64,000 nt of DNA, taken from UBA1672 sp033851915 (lineage in GTDB: Bacteria; Pseudomonadota; Alphaproteobacteria; Micavibrionales; Micavibrionaceae). The translations under genes and the position numbers were made by a program. Where the stretch lies: positions 310,001-374,000 of the forward strand of contig JAWSVM010000003.1 of NCBI GenBank assembly GCA_033851915.1. Direction: 5' to 3'. The notes under the pieces are model-generated. The model did no database searches. It saw only the letters and a program-made list of their open reading frames with translations, and was not told the origin of the DNA. Shown piece by piece: positions 61,895-64,000 of this stretch. Each line of letters opens with the position of its first letter. Positions within the stretch are counted from its first letter, which is position 1.

Positions 61895-62530
61895 ATGTTT
61901 GATCTCATCAAATCTATAAAAGCGCGTGATCCCGCAAAACCAAGCTTCGCAGAAGTGTTCTTTGCCTATAATGGCTTTCACGCTGTTACGTTGCACCGTA
62001 TGAATAATTTTGTCTGGCATTTGGGCTTGCGTGCGTTGGCACGTTTTATGGCTAATATCACACGTTTCTTAACGGGAATAGAAATCCACCCTGAGGCGCA
62101 GATTGGTAAGAACTTCTTTATTGATCATGGAACGGGCGTTGTGATTGGCCAAACAACCATTGTTGAAGATGACGTCACGATTTATCACGGTGTGACCCTT
62201 GGTGGTGTCGGGCGCGTTGGTCAAGTGGATGAAAAGCGTCACCCAACGTTAAAAGAGGGCGCAATTATTGGCGCGGGGGCACAAGTATTGGGGGATGTTA
62301 CAGTGGGGGCGCATGCCAAGGTTGGTGCAAATTCTGTCGTAACATCCGATATTCCAGATGGCATGACGGCCATTGGCATTCCTGCACGCGTGATTGGCGG
62401 CGATAATAGCGCGCGTGCCTACGGTATGCCGTCTCGTAAAGAGATGGAGGATGTGACTTTCACAATTGATTGTATTATCCGTGAAATGGGTAAGATAAAG
62501 AAAGAGCTGAATATTGAGGGAAAGCCTTGA
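61895..62530 (+). CDS. cysE: Serine O-acetyltransferase
   Basis: It makes O-acetylserine for cysteine synthesis. It has 211 residues, the short bacterial form. A helical N-terminal part is followed by left-handed hexapeptide repeats (DHGTGVVIGQTTIVEDDVTI and IIGAGAQVLGDVTVGAHAKV), with the catalytic His in YHGVTLGG. It lies 9 bases after the DUF502 gene. The PLP enzyme at 31405 handles a later step of sulfur amino acid metabolism. Confidence 0.94.
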   Translation: MFDLIKSIKARDPAKPSFAEVFFAYNGFHAVTLHRMNNFVWHLGLRALARFMANITRFLTGIEIHPEAQIGKNFFIDHGTGVVIGQTTIVEDDVTIYHGVTLGGVGRVGQVDEKRHPTLKEGAIIGAGAQVLGDVTVGAHAKVGANSVVTSDIPDGMTAIGIPARVIGGDNSARAYGMPSRKEMEDVTFTIDCIIREMGKIKKELNIEGKP

Positions 62531-62588
62531 TTCGTTTTGTTATGGTAAGATACAGTACAGAAAGTTGAAGTTTTTTTGAGAGTCTCAA

Positions 62589-63050
62589 ATGGATGCGCAT
62601 GAATTATCTAAAAAGAAATGGTTAAATCAATACTTTAGTGGTGTTGCCAGTGTCGCGTTAGTGGGCGGTGGTCACAGAGCTTTTATGTTGAATGCGTTCG
62701 AGATAACAAGGCACGAACGATTGGATGGAAAATTTACAACGCCTCAACCGATTTTTGGCGTGGGTGATACAGAAGAAACCAGCTACTCTGCTTTATTTGA
62801 TCGTGTAGCCGTTGATATGGTGTTAAGAGGAAAATTTGTTTGTGTGGGGACACCAAAAAAGGAGCAAGTTTTCTCTATTATCCCGGGGCAAGAGTACGAA
62901 ATGATTGAGCATGAAGATAGGCGTCATAGTCATAGTGATCCAACATTACTTGATTTTTCTATGCTGAGTGTTGATGATGATCAGTCTGTTACGTCCTATG
63001 ATTTTGACTTCATTCATTGTCATTTGTTAGATTCTGCTGACCACCACTAG
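62589..63050 (+). CDS. Hypothetical protein
   Basis: A 153-residue soluble protein, not recognised. It has ALVGGGHRAFMLNAFEITRH near residues 23-42, a middle with GVGDTEETSY, and a His/Asp-rich C-terminus (EHEDRRHSHSDPT, ending DSADHH). There is no signal peptide or membrane helix. A GAGAG site lies about 8 bases before the ATG. It ends 39 bases before the convergent exported protein gene. Confidence 0.6.
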   Translation: MDAHELSKKKWLNQYFSGVASVALVGGGHRAFMLNAFEITRHERLDGKFTTPQPIFGVGDTEETSYSALFDRVAVDMVLRGKFVCVGTPKKEQVFSIIPGQEYEMIEHEDRRHSHSDPTLLDFSMLSVDDDQSVTSYDFDFIHCHLLDSADHH

Positions 63051-63088
63051 GCAACATTCAAAAATACCTGCAAATGATCTACTTGTGG

Positions 63089-63670
63089 TTATTGAGCGGA
63101 GGTATCGTTATTCGGGAATTTGGAAGGTACGTGATCTTCGCGAGAATCCAGACGCTTGTTATCCCTGTGTATTTTAAAATAAGCTCTTTCAATGAGTTTA
63201 TTTGCCTTACGCTTTATTTTGCTGCAACGCGCTTCTAACAGCATCAGCTTTTTATAAGCAATTTTCATGTGCTTGTTTTTGATTTTTCCATGCTTTTTTT
63301 CGTGCGCAATGCTGTGTTTGAATAGGGCTTTCCATTCTTCCTGTGCTGTTGGTGGTGCCGTCTTTTTCTGTTTCCATACAGGAATTCTATAGACAACATC
63401 CGTTATTAACTTCAGCTTCCCTATGCGGCAAATCCCCATTCCAACTTTTTTTGGATCATACGTTATGGTGTATGAAGCGGATGTGCAGGCGAAAACACGA
63501 TTTTTTGTTTCGCAATCATCCTTTATAAGGCGCGAAATTGAGTATAATAGCTTTTTTGGATCAGGCTGATTAATCGGATAATATTCTGTTTTCTCATTAA
63601 ATGAATACCCTGCATTTGCCGCAGCAGGGCAGCAGGCCAGAATGAAGATTATTGATACTAAAAGTCTCAT
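63089..63670 (-). CDS. Exported DUF922-type putative metalloprotease
   Basis: A 193-residue protein with a signal peptide ending near AAANAGYS (about residue 21). A zinc-protease motif HEKKH is present in KHSIAHEKKHGKIKNKH, as in DUF922 proteins, together with CTSASYTITYDPKK and a WKQKK stretch. The C-terminal 60 residues are basic and helical. The ATG at 63670 gives the best signal peptide and starts 5 bases after the recG stop; the upstream in-frame ATG at 63715 would overlap recG. Proteolytic activity is not proven for the family. Confidence 0.72.
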   Translation of the reverse strand: MRLLVSIIFILACCPAAANAGYSFNEKTEYYPINQPDPKKLLYSISRLIKDDCETKNRVFACTSASYTITYDPKKVGMGICRIGKLKLITDVVYRIPVWKQKKTAPPTAQEEWKALFKHSIAHEKKHGKIKNKHMKIAYKKLMLLEARCSKIKRKANKLIERAYFKIHRDNKRLDSREDHVPSKFPNNDTSAQ

Positions 63671-63674
63671 GTTT

Positions 63675-64000
63675 CTAACCGCCTCTAAAATACTGTATCG
63701 CTTGGTCGCATTCAAATAGATAGAGCAGGGTTTTAAGAGCTGTACCGCGCTCGGTTTCCAACTTCGGATCTTTTGCGATAATCAGTTTAGCATCATCCCG
63801 CGCTGCCGCCAATAAATCCCCATGCGCCGCAAGGTTGGCGAGTCTAAATTCAGTTATGCCGCTTTGTTTTGTGCCTAAAATGTTACCACTCCCGCGCAGT
63901 TCTAGATCTTTTTCAGCAATGATAAAACCGTCCTCGGTGTCGCGCATAATGTTCAAGCGTTCTTTTGCGGTTTCACCCAAAGGCGCGGAATAGATCAGAA
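63675..64000 (-). CDS. recG: ATP-dependent DNA helicase RecG, C-terminal end (partial)
   Basis: The last 108 codons of recG; the gene continues past the window edge. The helicase C-terminal hallmarks are visible: SAPLGETAKERLNIMRDTED, then a GFIIAEKDLELRGSGNILG stretch and KQSGITEFRLANLAAHGD. RecG remodels stalled replication forks and branched recombination intermediates. Confidence 0.95.
   Translation of the reverse strand, partial: LIYSAPLGETAKERLNIMRDTEDGFIIAEKDLELRGSGNILGTKQSGITEFRLANLAAHGDLLAAARDDAKLIIAKDPKLETERGTALKTLLYLFECDQAIQYFRGG

Noticed and set aside
1..64000. CRISPR arrays, insertion sequences, complete prophage or classical defence operons
   Set aside because: No regularly spaced repeats, transposase, integrase, phage structural or restriction genes were seen on either strand.

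Overview
This window is chromosomal DNA from an alphaproteobacterium of fairly low GC content (about 45% by eye). The evidence is the gene content and order: a CckA-type receiver end beside recA, a TrcR (DUF1013) regulator, separate petA-petB-petC genes for cytochrome bc1, the dacA-tmk-holB-metG-tatD-metallohydrolase run, the grxC-nitrilase pair, and a GTTC-N7-GTTC LexA box in front of recA. The order or genus cannot be fixed from sequence alone. A Micavibrio-like or Rhodospirillales-related lineage is a guess. Coding density is high. Many start codons are translationally coupled (ATGA, GTGA and TAATG overlaps), and TGA is an ordinary stop.

Layout. 1-5055: cckA end, recA with SOS box and terminator, smpB and dapA (minus), and an Slt-type lytic transglycosylase. 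5168-8204: a LuxR-type response regulator and a hybrid histidine kinase. 8216-14959 (minus): a four-gene MoxR / DUF58 / BatA-DUF4159 / vWA-like membrane protein operon. 15046-18294: a CCA/poly(A) polymerase family gene, a heme-oxygenase-fold-like protein, hemF and trmL. 18461-21369: cytochrome bc1, with an unusually long cytochrome b. 21447-25030: small conserved genes, trcR and guaC. 25038-29361 (minus): a coupled cluster of a 901-residue methyltransferase with Nudix-like segments, an NDUFAF5-like methyltransferase and glyoxalase II. 29479-32571: comF, grxC, an amidase and a Cys/Met-metabolism PLP enzyme. 32560-34421: GNAT, XRE protein and LpxR. 34487-38481: esterase, HNH protein, a structured intergenic region, small membrane proteins, dsbB and exoD.

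38602-44302: tRNA-Leu, FecR protein, XRE regulator, a small hydrophobic protein, uvrA and a diguanylate cyclase. 44545-49140: ssb, a DUF2059 protein, gyrA and coaD. 49225-51169 lies between tRNA-Lys and tRNA-Ser. It is the only clearly accessory-looking stretch, holding a decayed gene and an orphan membrane protein. 51265-61055: ion channel, MltB, RlpA, DacA, tmk, holB, metG, tatD, metallohydrolase and gmd. 61157-64000: DUF502 protein, cysE, two poorly known genes and the recG end.

Functional themes are DNA repair and replication (recA, uvrA, recG, ssb, gyrA, holB, tmk), peptidoglycan remodelling (Slt, MltB, RlpA, DacA), respiration and heme (bc1, hemF), and envelope and signalling. There is no CRISPR array, complete prophage, transposase or recognised defence system. 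The items most worth checking are the long methyltransferase/Nudix-like protein, the two insertions in cytochrome b, the structured intergenic RNA candidate before a small membrane protein, and the pseudogene next to tRNA-Lys.
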